Assembly (NCBI RefSeq): GCF_018130545.1
Contig: NZ_JAFCKF010000005.1
Coordinates: 248,001-312,000 of the forward strand
Reading direction: 5' to 3'
Length of the DNA stretch: 64,000 bases
From: Bradyrhizobium tropiciagri
Lineage (GTDB): Bacteria; Pseudomonadota; Alphaproteobacteria; Rhizobiales; Xanthobacteraceae
Below the pieces are notes generated by a model. It searched no databases. It saw nothing but the letters and a program-made list of their open reading frames with translations, and had not been told where the DNA came from. Positions 16,664 to 25,952 of this stretch are shown here, in pieces (position 1 is the stretch's first letter; every line of letters starts with the position of its first letter). The position numbers and the translations under genes were made by a program.

Positions 16664-17767
16664 ATGACGGCAACGCTCGAGGTCAGCGATCTCAGGAAGC
16701 AGTTTGCGATCGGCCGTCCGGCGGTCGACGGTGTCAGCTTTGGCGTGCCGGCCGGCGAGATCGTGGTGCTGCTCGGACCATCCGGCTGCGGCAAGACCAC
16801 GACCCTGCGCTGCGTCGCCGGGCTCGAGCATCCGACTGGCGGCGAGATCAGCATTTCCGGGCGCGTGGTGTCGTCGCCGGCGCGCGGCATCCTGGTGCCG
16901 CCGCGCGCGCGTAATCTCGGCATGGTGTTCCAGTCCTATGCGGTATGGCCGCATATGACGGTGCGGCAGAACGTGAGCTATCCGCTGAAGCACCGCACGG
17001 TCGGACGCACCGATGCCGCCCGCATGGTCGAGGAGGCGCTGGAATTGGTCGGTCTGTCCGACTATGCCGACCGGCCGGTGGTGGCGCTGTCCGGCGGACA
17101 GATGCAGCGCGTCGCGCTGGCGCGCAGCATGGTGTACCGGCCGCAACTCTTGTTGCTCGACGAGCCGCTGTCGAACCTCGATGCCAAATTGCGCCTGCGG
17201 CTGCGCGACGACCTTCGCGTCATCCTCAAGCAGACCGGGATGACCGCGCTCTATGTCACCCATGATCAGGCCGAGGCGGTCGTGCTTGGTGACCGGATCG
17301 GCGTGATGCGCGACGGCAAGCTGTTGCAGATGGACACACCCGACGTGATCTACAACCGTCCGGCCGATCTGTTCGTCGCCAATTTCACCGGCGCCATCAA
17401 CGAGCTTGCCGGCCGGCTTGTCGCCTGCAACGATGGATATGGCACGGTCGATTTCGGCGACGGCCGGCGAGGCGAGGTCGCCCTGTTCCAGCCGCTTACG
17501 CCTGACGAGAAAGTGCGCGTCGCGCTGCGGCCCGAGAATATCGCGATCGGCCGGCCCGATGGCGCCAATACATTCTCGGCAAAGGTGCTCGACCGCCGCT
17601 ATCAGGGCACGCAGACCGCCTACGGGCTCGAGCTGTTCGGCAAGCGGCTGGAAGCGATCGAGCTCGGCACCGCCGCGCGGCATCAGGTCGGCGTCGAGGC
17701 ACAGGTCGCCTTGCCGCGTGAATGCCTGTGGGCCTATCGCGATACTGGGACGGCGTTGCAGGACTAG
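16664..17767 (+). CDS. Fe(III)/polyamine-type ABC transporter ATP-binding protein (FbpC/PotA-like)
   Basis: A 367-residue ATPase with Walker A (GPSGCGKTT), signature (LSGGQMQRV), Walker B (LLLLDEPLSNLD) and H-loop (VTHDQAEA). The C-terminal 120 residues form a TOBE regulatory domain, as in FbpC, PotA and CysA. It starts 15 bases after the binding-protein gene and ends the importer operon. The following gene is convergent, 21 bases away. Confidence 0.92.
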   Translation: MTATLEVSDLRKQFAIGRPAVDGVSFGVPAGEIVVLLGPSGCGKTTTLRCVAGLEHPTGGEISISGRVVSSPARGILVPPRARNLGMVFQSYAVWPHMTVRQNVSYPLKHRTVGRTDAARMVEEALELVGLSDYADRPVVALSGGQMQRVALARSMVYRPQLLLLDEPLSNLDAKLRLRLRDDLRVILKQTGMTALYVTHDQAEAVVLGDRIGVMRDGKLLQMDTPDVIYNRPADLFVANFTGAINELAGRLVACNDGYGTVDFGDGRRGEVALFQPLTPDEKVRVALRPENIAIGRPDGANTFSAKVLDRRYQGTQTAYGLELFGKRLEAIELGTAARHQVGVEAQVALPRECLWAYRDTGTALQD

Positions 17768-17788
17768 CCGTGCTGCCCGATGCGCCGG

Positions 17789-18577
17789 CTAGCCTTCCTC
17801 CACCAGCGCGCGGATGCTTCGCGCGAGGCCAAGGATGCGCGGGCCGCATTCGCGTTCGATCTGCTCGGCGCTGAAGCGGTAGGACGGAACGCCACAATTG
17901 ACCGACAGACATTCGCCGCTCGGCGTGCGATAGAGCGGGGCGGCAACGCCGAAGATCTCGCGCCGCCATTCGCCGAGCGAGACGGCAAAGCCGCGCTCGC
18001 GGCACAATTCGACGTCCGGCAAGGTGCGCTTCTGTACGTAATCGAACTCGTCGGGGCGCTCGGCCTTGACGCGCGCGACATAGCCGCCGAGCTCGTCCTC
18101 GGTGAACAATGACAGCAGCGCGCGCCCGACCGCGGTCGGAGCCAGGGTGCTGACGAAGCCGACGTCGGGCACATGTGGCGCGGTGTCCGTCGTGCGCAGC
18201 GTCTCGACATAGATGAAGTCGATCCCGAACGGCATCGCGATCGACACCGTGCCGCCGGCATAGGTCGCGAAGTCGCGCATCAGCGGACGGGCGAGCTGGC
18301 GCACCTTCAGCGCCGACAGCACGGGATAGGCGGCAGCGAGCGCGCCGAGCCCGAGCACGAAGCGGCCCTTGGCGTCGCGCCTGAGATAGCCGAGCTGCTC
18401 AAGCGTGTAGGTCAGCCGCGACACCGTCGGCCGCGACAGCCCGGTGTGCAGCGCGAGCTCGGCATTCGATAGCGACCCGGGGTGGCGGCGGAATGCCGCC
18501 AGCACGTCGAGCCCATGCGCCAGAGTGGTCGCAAAGGACGGATCCGCCTGAATTTCGGCAGGGGAAGATGCTGTCAT
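17789..18577 (-). CDS. IclR-family transcriptional regulator
   Basis: A 262-residue regulator with an N-terminal winged helix-turn-helix (TTLAHGLDVLAAF, then SNAELALHTGLSRPTVSRL) and a C-terminal IclR effector-binding domain (APTAVGRALLS is characteristic). The frame is open far upstream, but only the part from the ATG at 18577 is plausible, because the rest lies antisense to the monooxygenase gene. It is divergent from the monooxygenase/alkylsulfatase pair and is the obvious candidate to control them. IclR proteins usually bind small carboxylates. Confidence 0.9.
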   Translation of the reverse strand: MTASSPAEIQADPSFATTLAHGLDVLAAFRRHPGSLSNAELALHTGLSRPTVSRLTYTLEQLGYLRRDAKGRFVLGLGALAAAYPVLSALKVRQLARPLMRDFATYAGGTVSIAMPFGIDFIYVETLRTTDTAPHVPDVGFVSTLAPTAVGRALLSLFTEDELGGYVARVKAERPDEFDYVQKRTLPDVELCRERGFAVSLGEWRREIFGVAAPLYRTPSGECLSVNCGVPSYRFSAEQIERECGPRILGLARSIRALVEEG

Positions 18578-18700
18578 ACGGAATATTGGTCTCGGATGGC
18601 TTGTTTTGTCAATATATCGGAATGAATTTGCAAATCGTGTCGATATCGGTTTATCTGCGGGAAATAAGGACAAAGAACCGCTGGAGCGAGGCGCCCGCCG
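18578..18700. promoter_or_regulatory. Divergent promoter region between IclR gene and monooxygenase
   Basis: This AT-richer 123-base stretch contains several short palindromes: ATATTG/CAATAT arms near 18583 and 18611, the self-complementary ATTTGCAAAT at 18626-18635 and CGATATCG at 18641-18648. One or more may be the IclR operator. Assignment is by position and symmetry only. Confidence 0.45.
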
Positions 18701-20521
18701 ATGACGATGACCGAGCAAGCCCGAGACGCGAATCCCTCCGCGATCGACAAGGAGCGGCTGCGTCTGAAGTATCAGCAGGAGCGCAACAAGCGGCTGCGCG
18801 CGGACGGCAATGACCAGTATCTCCAGATCAAGGGCCAGCTCGCGCATTATCTCGACGATCCCTACACGCCGGTTGTCGAGCGCGGGCCGAAGACCGACCA
18901 CGTCACCTTCGCCTTCATCGGCGGCGGCTTTGCCGGGCTCGCCACCGCGGCACGGCTGACCGAGGCCGGGGTCAAGGATGTCCGCATTGTCGAGAAGGGC
19001 GGCGATTTCGGCGGCACCTGGTACTGGAACCGGTATCCCGGCGCGCAATGCGACACCGCGTCGATGGTCTACATGCCGCTGCTCGAAGAAACCGGCCACA
19101 TGCCGTCGGAGAAATACGCGCATGCGCCGGAAATCCTGGCGCATTGCCAACGGATCGGCAGGCAGTTCAATCTCTATGACAACGCGCTGTTTCACACCGA
19201 GGTGACGAGCCTTGATTGGGACGCGTCGCAATCGCGCTGGATCATCCGCACCACCCGAGGCGATGCCTTCACCGCGCAATATGTCGGCATCGGCACCGGG
19301 CCGCTGCATGTGCCGAAGCTGCCCGGGATTCCCGGCATCGAGCGCTTCAAGGGCCACTCGTTCCACACCAGCCGCTGGGATTACGACTACACCGGCGGTA
19401 ACCCTGCGGGCGCGCTGATGGATAAGCTTGCCGACAAGCGCGTCGGCATCATCGGCACCGGCGCGACGTCGGTCCAGTGCATTCCGCACCTCGCGCGAGC
19501 CTGCAAGGAGCTCTACGTGTTCCAGCGCACGCCGTCGTCGGTCGACGTGCGCGGCAACGGCCCGATCGATCCCGCCTGGTTTGCCGATATCGCGACGCCG
19601 GGCTGGCAACAGCGCTGGCTGGAGAATTTCACCGCCAACCAGGCCGGCGGATCGGCCGAGGAAGATCTGGTGCAGGACGGCTGGACCGATCTGTCGAAGC
19701 GGATCCGCGCCAAGGTGATGCTGCTGCCGCGCGAGCAGCGCACCGTGGAGAATATGCGGGCGGTGTTCGAGGATTCCGACTTCGAGAAGATGGAGGAGAT
19801 CCGCAACCGGGTCGACACCATCGTGGGCGATCCCAAGACGGCCAGGGATCTCAAGGCCTGGTACGGCCAGCTCTGCAAGCGGCCGTGCTTCCACGACGCC
19901 TATCTTCAGGCATTCAACACCCCTGGTACCCATCTGGTCGATACCGACGGCAAGGGCGTCGAGGAGATCACCGAGAACGGCATCGTCGTCGCGGGCAAGG
20001 AATACAAGCTCGACTGCATCATCTATGCGTCCGGCTTCGAGGTCGGCACCGAGTACAAGCGCCGCGCCGGCTTCGATCTGACCGGCCGCGGCGGCATCAA
20101 GCTGTCGGAGCACTGGGCGCAGGGCATGCGCAGCAAGCACGGTATCCACGTGCACGGCTTCCCCAACGTGTTCTTCGTGCAGCCGACGCAGGGCGCCAAT
20201 CTGATCTCCAACGTGCCGCACAATCTGACCGAAGCGGCGCGGACCATCGCGCTGATGGTCGCGCATGCGCAGGACAACGGCCTCAAGGAAATCGAGGTCA
20301 GCAAGGAAGCCGAGGATCGCTGGGTCGAGCTGCTGTTGACTGCGGTCGGCCGGATGATCGGTGGCCCCGATTGCACGCCCGGCTATTACAACAATGAGGG
20401 ACGCGAGCCGGGGCCTGCGGCCAAGCTCAATGTGGGTTATCCGGCCGGTGCATTGGCCTACTTCAAATATATCGACGGCTGGCGCAGCAACGGCCAGTTC
20501 GAAGGCGTGCAGTTCCGCTGA
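18701..20521 (+). CDS. Flavin-containing monooxygenase, Baeyer-Villiger type
   Basis: A 606-residue cytoplasmic FAD/NADPH monooxygenase. The FAD site is IGGGFAGLATAARL (about 73-86), the NADPH site is GIIGTGATSVQ (249-259), and the BVMO fingerprint FxGxxxHxxxW is present as FKGHSFHTSRW (216-226). An N-terminal extension of about 65 residues precedes the FAD domain, as in phenylacetone/cyclopentadecanone-type BVMOs. The family inserts oxygen next to a ketone to give an ester or lactone, or oxidises heteroatoms. It is followed after 49 bases by an alkylsulfatase gene on the same strand, probably in one transcript under the divergent IclR regulator. Substrate unknown. Confidence 0.92.
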   Translation: MTMTEQARDANPSAIDKERLRLKYQQERNKRLRADGNDQYLQIKGQLAHYLDDPYTPVVERGPKTDHVTFAFIGGGFAGLATAARLTEAGVKDVRIVEKGGDFGGTWYWNRYPGAQCDTASMVYMPLLEETGHMPSEKYAHAPEILAHCQRIGRQFNLYDNALFHTEVTSLDWDASQSRWIIRTTRGDAFTAQYVGIGTGPLHVPKLPGIPGIERFKGHSFHTSRWDYDYTGGNPAGALMDKLADKRVGIIGTGATSVQCIPHLARACKELYVFQRTPSSVDVRGNGPIDPAWFADIATPGWQQRWLENFTANQAGGSAEEDLVQDGWTDLSKRIRAKVMLLPREQRTVENMRAVFEDSDFEKMEEIRNRVDTIVGDPKTARDLKAWYGQLCKRPCFHDAYLQAFNTPGTHLVDTDGKGVEEITENGIVVAGKEYKLDCIIYASGFEVGTEYKRRAGFDLTGRGGIKLSEHWAQGMRSKHGIHVHGFPNVFFVQPTQGANLISNVPHNLTEAARTIALMVAHAQDNGLKEIEVSKEAEDRWVELLLTAVGRMIGGPDCTPGYYNNEGREPGPAAKLNVGYPAGALAYFKYIDGWRSNGQFEGVQFR

Positions 20522-20570
20522 GCGACGCACGATCGAAACCGATGACCGTCTGACGAGGAGTGCTTGAGCA

Positions 20571-22514
20571 ATGACCCAGACAAATGCAGGTGAAACGTCG
20601 CCTCAAGGTCCAAAGGCGGCATCCGCGCCGGTCATCGCGCAGCACGAGGCGACGCTGAAGGCGCTGCCGTTCGCCGACGCCAGGGATTTCGACGACGCCG
20701 CACGCGGCTTCCTCGGCACCATCGAGAATGCGCGCGTCACCTCGGCGCAGGGCAGGGTGGTCTGGAGCCTCGAGCCTTACGGCTTCCTGTCCGACGAGAA
20801 AGCGCCCGCGACCGTCGATCCGAGCCTGTGGCGGCAGTCGCGGCTCAATATGCATCACGGCCTGTTCGAGGTGGTGCCGGGCGTTTACCAGGTGCGCGGC
20901 CTCGACATCGCCAACATGACGCTGATCGAGGGGGACAAGGGGGTCATCGTGGTCGACACGCTGACCTCGATCGAGGGCGCGCGCGCCGCGATGGAATTGT
21001 ACTTCCAGCATCGCGGCAAGCGGCCGGTCGCCGCCGTGATCTTCACCCACACCCACACCGACCATTGGGGCGGCGCCCGCGGTGTGCTCGACGATGCCAT
21101 GCTGGCGGCGGGCGTGCCGATCATCGCACCGAACTTCTTCATGGAGCACGCGGTCTCCGAGAACATCATCGCGGGACCCGCGATGCTGCGCCGCGCGCAG
21201 TACCAGTTCGGGCCGTTCCTCGCCAAGGGCGTGCGCGGCCATGTCGATTGCGGCCTCGGCAAGACCATGGCGGCGGGCGGCGTCGCGTTGCTGCGACCGT
21301 CCGATCTGATCATCGCGACCGGCGACAAGCGCGTGATCGACGGCGTCGAGTTCGAATTCCAGATGGCGCCGAACAGCGAGGCGCCGGCGGAGATGCATTT
21401 CTTCATCCCACGCTACAAGCTCCTGAACCTCGCGGAAAACTGCACGCACAATTTCCACAACCTGCTGCCGTTCCGCGGCGCCGACGTGCGCGACGCGCTG
21501 GCGTGGTCGAAATATCTCGGCGAAGCCTTGCAGATGTGGGGCGGCAAGGCCGAGGCGATGTGCGGCCAGCACCACTGGCCGGTGTGGGGGCGCGAGCGGA
21601 TCGACACCATGATCCGCGAGCAGCGCGATCTCTATAAATACGCGCACGATCAGACCATCCGGCTGATGAACCACGGGCTCAACGCGGCCGAGATCGCGGA
21701 GACGATCCGGCTGCCGCAGAGTCTCGAGGGCGCCTGGCACGGCCGCGGCTATTACGGCCACATCAGGCACAATGTGAAGGCGATCTACCAGAAGTATCTT
21801 GGTTGGTACGACGCCAATCCGGTCAATCTCGATGCCTTGCCGCCGGTCGAGGCCGGCAAGAAGTATGTCGAGTATATGGGCGGTGCCGATGCGATCCTGA
21901 AACGCGCTGCCGGCGACTTCGCCAAGGGCGAATTCCGCTTCGTGGCGCAAGCCGTCAGCCATCTCGTGTTCGCCGAGCCGGACAATCAGGCTGCCCGCGC
22001 GCTGCTGGCCGATACGTTCGAGCAGCTCGGCTACGCCGCCGAAAGTTCGACCTGGCGCAACGCCTATCTGTTCGGCGCGCAGGAGCTGCGGCAAGGCATG
22101 CCGAAGACTCCGCCCCGCTCGCCAATGCCGCGCGAGACGCTGGCAGCGCTGCGCACCGAGCAGCTCTGGGACGTGCTCGGCGTCCGCCTCAACGGCCCCA
22201 AGGCCGAAGGCAAGCGCATCGTCCTGAACTGGAGCTTTACCGACACCGGTGAGACCTTTGTCCTCAATCTCGAGAATTCGGCGCTGACTTACGTTGCGGG
22301 CGCGCAGGCCGCCGATGCGCATGCGAGCTTCACGCTGGCGCGCAGCGTACTCGATGAGGTCATCGCCAAGCTGACCACGTTCCCGGACGCCGTCGGCGCC
22401 GGGAAAGTCAAGGTAACAGGCGAGCCGCTGCGGCTCGGCGAATTGATGATGCTGATGGATGAATTCCCGCGGATGTTCGAGATCGTCGAGCCAAAGCGGA
22501 CGGTGGTGACGTAA
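20571..22514 (+). CDS. Alkyl sulfatase, metallo-beta-lactamase type (SdsA/BDS1-like)
   Basis: A 647-residue hydrolase. The zinc motif THTHTDHWGG is at residues 159-168, with further ligands probably in AENCTHNFHN. The central dimerisation region and a C-terminal SCP2-like domain (LNWSFTDTGETFVL onward) follow the SdsA1 order. Known relatives release sulfate from primary or secondary alkyl sulfates such as SDS. No signal peptide is visible, so this form is likely cytoplasmic, unlike secreted SdsA1. Its pairing with a BVMO suggests degradation of an alkyl-sulfate or ketone-containing aliphatic compound, with sulfate recovered as a sulfur source (inference). Confidence 0.92.
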   Translation: MTQTNAGETSPQGPKAASAPVIAQHEATLKALPFADARDFDDAARGFLGTIENARVTSAQGRVVWSLEPYGFLSDEKAPATVDPSLWRQSRLNMHHGLFEVVPGVYQVRGLDIANMTLIEGDKGVIVVDTLTSIEGARAAMELYFQHRGKRPVAAVIFTHTHTDHWGGARGVLDDAMLAAGVPIIAPNFFMEHAVSENIIAGPAMLRRAQYQFGPFLAKGVRGHVDCGLGKTMAAGGVALLRPSDLIIATGDKRVIDGVEFEFQMAPNSEAPAEMHFFIPRYKLLNLAENCTHNFHNLLPFRGADVRDALAWSKYLGEALQMWGGKAEAMCGQHHWPVWGRERIDTMIREQRDLYKYAHDQTIRLMNHGLNAAEIAETIRLPQSLEGAWHGRGYYGHIRHNVKAIYQKYLGWYDANPVNLDALPPVEAGKKYVEYMGGADAILKRAAGDFAKGEFRFVAQAVSHLVFAEPDNQAARALLADTFEQLGYAAESSTWRNAYLFGAQELRQGMPKTPPRSPMPRETLAALRTEQLWDVLGVRLNGPKAEGKRIVLNWSFTDTGETFVLNLENSALTYVAGAQAADAHASFTLARSVLDEVIAKLTTFPDAVGAGKVKVTGEPLRLGELMMLMDEFPRMFEIVEPKRTVVT

Positions 22515-22519
22515 GGCCG

Positions 22520-22609
22520 CGTAGGGTGGGCAAAGGCGCGAAGCGCCGTGCCCACCATCCATGTCGTGCTCGCTGTGGTGGGCACGCTTGCGCTTTTGCC
22601 CACCCTACG
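22520..22609. repeat. Palindromic repeat (family C), also a candidate bidirectional terminator
   Basis: The outer arms CGTAGGGTGGGCAAA (22520-22534) and TTTGCCCACCCTACG (22595-22609) are perfect. Inner GTGCCCACCA and TGGTGGGCAC arms extend the stem. It lies between the convergent alkylsulfatase and livF genes. I recall this GTAGGGTGGGCAAAG element as frequent in Bradyrhizobium. Confidence 0.8.
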
Positions 22610-22624
22610 AATTTCACTCGTATC

Positions 22625-23329
22625 TCAAATCCCGAGATACGCCGCCTGCACCTGCTTGTTGTCGGCGAGCTCGGCGCTCGAGCCCTGCATGATCACGTTG
22701 CCGCTTTCCAGCACGTAGGCGCGCTGCACCAGTGACAGCGCGCGGCTGACATTCTGCTCGACCAGCAGGATCGCTGTGCCCATCTTGTGGATCTCGCCGA
22801 TCTTCTCGAAGGTGACGTCGGTCATGACCGGCGCCAGGCCGAGCGAGGGCTCGTCCAGCATCAAGAGGCGCGGCTTCAGCATCAGCCCGCGGCCGACCGC
22901 GACCATCTGCTGCTCGCCGCCGCTCATGGTGCCGGCAAGCTGCTTCCTGCGGTCGGCGAGCCGCGGGAAGATGCTGAAGACGAGCTCCATCGTGCGCGCC
23001 CGATCCGCCTTGGCCTTCGGCGTATAGGCGCCGATCTCGAGGTTCTCCTGCACGGTCATTTCCGGAAACACCTGGCGGCCTTCCGGGACATGCGCGATGC
23101 CGAGCTCCGGGATCCGGTACGGCGGCAGCGTGGCGAGGTCGACGCCGTCGAACGTGACCTTGCCTCCGAACAGTCTGACGAGGCCGGAGACCGCGCGCAG
23201 CGTTGTGCTCTTGCCGGCGCCGTTGGCTCCTAACAAGCCGACGGCTTCGCCTTCGCCAATGGAGATGCTGACATTGGTGATGGCGGGGACCGAGCCGTAG
23301 CTCGCGCTGACGCCGGAGAGCTCAAGCAT
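22625..23329 (-). CDS. Liv-type ABC transporter ATP-binding protein (LivF-like)
   Basis: A 234-residue ATPase with Walker A (GANGAGKST), signature (MSGGEQQMV) and Walker B (LLMLDEPSLGL), followed by LLVEQNVSRAL, the LivF-style switch without the usual histidine. It overlaps the livG stop by eight bases and is the last gene of the minus-strand livK-H-M-G-F operon (27206 to 22625). Confidence 0.92.
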   Translation of the reverse strand: MLELSGVSASYGSVPAITNVSISIGEGEAVGLLGANGAGKSTTLRAVSGLVRLFGGKVTFDGVDLATLPPYRIPELGIAHVPEGRQVFPEMTVQENLEIGAYTPKAKADRARTMELVFSIFPRLADRRKQLAGTMSGGEQQMVAVGRGLMLKPRLLMLDEPSLGLAPVMTDVTFEKIGEIHKMGTAILLVEQNVSRALSLVQRAYVLESGNVIMQGSSAELADNKQVQAAYLGI

Positions 23330-24071
23330 GGGCGTCTCCCTGCGCCGGCGGATGCACGTAGGAGCCGAGATAGGCGCGGATCACCTCTGGGTTCTCCACG
23401 ATCTCCTTCGGCGCGCCCTCGGCGATCTTCTGGCCGTGGTCGAGCACCACGATGTGGCGGGCCACCGCCATGATCGCGCGCATCACGTGCTCGACGATCA
23501 CGATGGTCAGGCCGCTGGCGGAGAGTTTTTTCACCAGCGCCACCGCCTGGTCGATCTCGGCCGGGTTGAGTCCGGCCATCACCTCGTCGAGCAGCAGGAT
23601 CCTCGGCTGCGTCGCCAGCGCGCGGGCCATCTCGAGGCGGCGCTGGTCGATGGTGGTGAGGTCCTTGGCCGGTATCTGCTCCTTGGGGCCGAGGCCGACG
23701 AACTCGATCGCCTCGCGCGCCTTCTTTTGCGCGGCGGCGACGTGGCGGTCACGCAGGAAGGCGCCGGTCATCACATTGGCAAGCACCGTCATCGCGCCGA
23801 ACGGTTTTGCAACCTGGAACGTGCGGGCCATCCCGAGCGCGCAGACATCGTGCGGCTTGAGCCCCACGACCTCCTGGCCAAAGGCGAGCACCGAGCCGGA
23901 GTCCGGGCGGTGAAATCCCGTGATCAAATGAAAGCTCGTGGTCTTGCCGGCGCCGTTCGGCCCGATCAGTGCGACCGTTTCGTTCTCTTGCACGGTGAAG
24001 CTGACGTCCTGCACGGCGCGCAGGCCGCCGAAGCGCTTGCTGAGACCCTTGATGACCAGTGCTTCTGCCAT
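23322..24071 (-). CDS. Liv-type ABC transporter ATP-binding protein (LivG-like)
   Basis: A 249-residue ATPase with Walker A (GPNGAGKTT), a degenerate LivG signature (LTTIDQRRLEMARAL), Walker B (ILLLDEVMAGL) and H-loop (IVEHVMRAI). Note that Walker B is followed by Val-Met in place of the usual Pro-Ser or Pro-Thr. The ATG at 24071 follows a GAGG site and lies 10 bases past the permease stop; an in-frame ATG at 24089 would overlap the permease gene. Confidence 0.9.
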   Translation of the reverse strand: MAEALVIKGLSKRFGGLRAVQDVSFTVQENETVALIGPNGAGKTTSFHLITGFHRPDSGSVLAFGQEVVGLKPHDVCALGMARTFQVAKPFGAMTVLANVMTGAFLRDRHVAAAQKKAREAIEFVGLGPKEQIPAKDLTTIDQRRLEMARALATQPRILLLDEVMAGLNPAEIDQAVALVKKLSASGLTIVIVEHVMRAIMAVARHIVVLDHGQKIAEGAPKEIVENPEVIRAYLGSYVHPPAQGDAHA

Positions 24072-24081
24072 CGCCACTGCC

Positions 24082-25068
24082 TCAGGCACGCGCCGGCTTG
24101 CGCCGGAGATAGCGGTGATAGACGTCGGTCGCGAACCCGATCAGCCCGGTCGGCCGCCACAGGATGACCGCCATCAGGATCAGGCTGTAGACCGTGAGCT
24201 GGATGCCGCCGACCGAGCTGCCGAGCCAGCTTTGCAGCAGCGCCGAAGTGGTCTCCAGCAGCACCGTGCCGATCACAGGCCCCCACAGCGTGCCGATGCC
24301 GCCGACGATCGACACCAGCGCCGCCTCGATCGAGACGTTGAAGCTGAACGCGGTCGCCGGATCGATGAAGTAGATGTACTGGGTATAGAAGGTGCCGGCG
24401 AGCGCAGTCAGGAAGGCGCTGATCATGTAGATGTCGCGCTTGACCTTCGGCGCGTTGACGCCGATCGCCTCGGCCGCGTCCTCATCCTCGCCGATCGCGA
24501 CGAGATAGTAGCCGATCCAGGATTTCTCGATCCTGTGGGTGATCCAGAGCCCGACGACGAGCAGGCCGAGCACGACGTAGTAATAGGACGACTTCTCCTC
24601 GAACTGCATCATCAGCGGCGCGCTGCCGAGGTTCGGAATCGTGGTGCCCTCGGCGCCCCAGGCGAAGTCGCGGAATTTGAGGAAGATCAGCATCAATACT
24701 TGCGCCGTCGCGATCGTCGCGATGGTGAAGTAGGGCCCGCGTAGGCGGAAGCAGAGCCAACCGATCGGCAGGCTCGCGAGCATTGCGACCACGCCGCCCG
24801 CGACCATCCCGATCCACGGCGAGATGCCGTAGTTCACCTGCATGATGGTCGAGGTGTAGGCGCCGAGCCCGAAATAGGCGGCGTGCCCGAGTGACAGCTG
24901 CTTGGCATAGCCGCCCATCAGGTTCCAGGCGACGCCGATGAAGGAGAACAAGAGAATGCGGATGAAGATATCGATCGCAAACGACGAGGTGACGAGCTGG
25001 GGCAAGGCGAGCATGACGACAGCCCCGATCGCCAGCCACAGCCATTTCATGGTGCCTGAGGTCTGCAT
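24082..25068 (-). CDS. Liv-type ABC transporter permease (LivM-like)
   Basis: A 328-residue inner-membrane permease with about nine or ten membrane segments and the LivM signature LSLGHAAYFGLGAYTS, plus ISAFLTALAGTFYTQYIYFIDP further on. The ATG at 25068 overlaps the livH stop as ATGA. The frame is open well upstream, but that part is antisense or out-of-frame to livH. It pairs with LivH to form the channel. Confidence 0.92.
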   Translation of the reverse strand: MQTSGTMKWLWLAIGAVVMLALPQLVTSSFAIDIFIRILLFSFIGVAWNLMGGYAKQLSLGHAAYFGLGAYTSTIMQVNYGISPWIGMVAGGVVAMLASLPIGWLCFRLRGPYFTIATIATAQVLMLIFLKFRDFAWGAEGTTIPNLGSAPLMMQFEEKSSYYYVVLGLLVVGLWITHRIEKSWIGYYLVAIGEDEDAAEAIGVNAPKVKRDIYMISAFLTALAGTFYTQYIYFIDPATAFSFNVSIEAALVSIVGGIGTLWGPVIGTVLLETTSALLQSWLGSSVGGIQLTVYSLILMAVILWRPTGLIGFATDVYHRYLRRKPARA

Positions 25069-25937
25069 CAGCGGCCCCTCCTGGCGCCGAGGCCGCTCGG
25101 CCTGAAGGCAAGCGTCAGCAGCAGCAGCCCGAACACCACGATCAGGCCGGAATCGGCGCCGACGAACTGGATGCCGAGCGATTCCGCCACGCCCATCATC
25201 AGGCTCGCGACCAGCGCGCCCATCACATTGCCGAGCGTGCCCATCACGACCGCGACGAACGCCATCAGCACGAACACCTGGCCGACGAACGGATAGGCCG
25301 AGTAGAACGGCATCAGCAGCGAACCGGCGGCGCCCGCGAGCGCCAGCGCGGTGCCGAACGCGACCGCGAACACGCGGTTGGGATTGATCCCCATCAGCAT
25401 CGCGACGTCGCGGTTCTGCGACGCTGCGCGCATCGCGCGGCCGAGATCGGTGGTGTGCAGGAACACCCAGAGCAGGCCGCTGAGCGCCATCGCGACTGCA
25501 AAGGCGATCAGCTTTGCCACCGGAATGTACAGCCCGCCGATGTGCCACGCTTCATCGGAATAGGACGTGTGGACGGTGCGGTAGTTGGCGCTGAACAGCA
25601 TCAGCGAGAGATTGAGCAGCAATAGCGACAGCGCGAAGGTCAGGAAGATCTGCGGCATGTCGTTCGGCCCGAGCACCCTGCGGATCAGGAAATGCTGGAT
25701 CAGGACGCCGGCGAGGAACAGCACCGGCATCGAGACCACAAGCGAGACCAGCGGATCGATGCCGAACTGGGTGGCGAGGAAGAACGAGATATACATCCCG
25801 AGCATCACGAACTCGCCCTGTGCGAAATTCACGATCTTGACCACGCCGAAGATCAGCGTGACGCCGATGCTGACAAGCGCGTAGATGCCGCCGATGAGCA
25901 GGCCGTTGATCACAGCCTGGGCCAGTGTCTCCCACAT
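25068..25937 (-). CDS. Liv-type ABC transporter permease (LivH-like)
   Basis: A 289-residue permease with the LivH N-terminal pattern QAVINGLLIGGIYALVSIG and the motif VVKIVNFAQGEFVMLG. The RAMRAASQNRDVAMLMGIN cytoplasmic loop contacts the ATPases. It starts 15 bases after the binding-protein gene. Confidence 0.92.
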   Translation of the reverse strand: MWETLAQAVINGLLIGGIYALVSIGVTLIFGVVKIVNFAQGEFVMLGMYISFFLATQFGIDPLVSLVVSMPVLFLAGVLIQHFLIRRVLGPNDMPQIFLTFALSLLLLNLSLMLFSANYRTVHTSYSDEAWHIGGLYIPVAKLIAFAVAMALSGLLWVFLHTTDLGRAMRAASQNRDVAMLMGINPNRVFAVAFGTALALAGAAGSLLMPFYSAYPFVGQVFVLMAFVAVVMGTLGNVMGALVASLMMGVAESLGIQFVGADSGLIVVFGLLLLTLAFRPSGLGARRGR

Positions 25938-25952
25938 CTGATCCGACCGCGC

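Noticed and set aside
17789-20530. A single 913-codon minus-strand frame
   Set aside because: Only the last 262 codons (IclR) look like a real protein. The rest is antisense to the monooxygenase and has the Arg/His/Asp-rich composition of GC-rich shadow frames.
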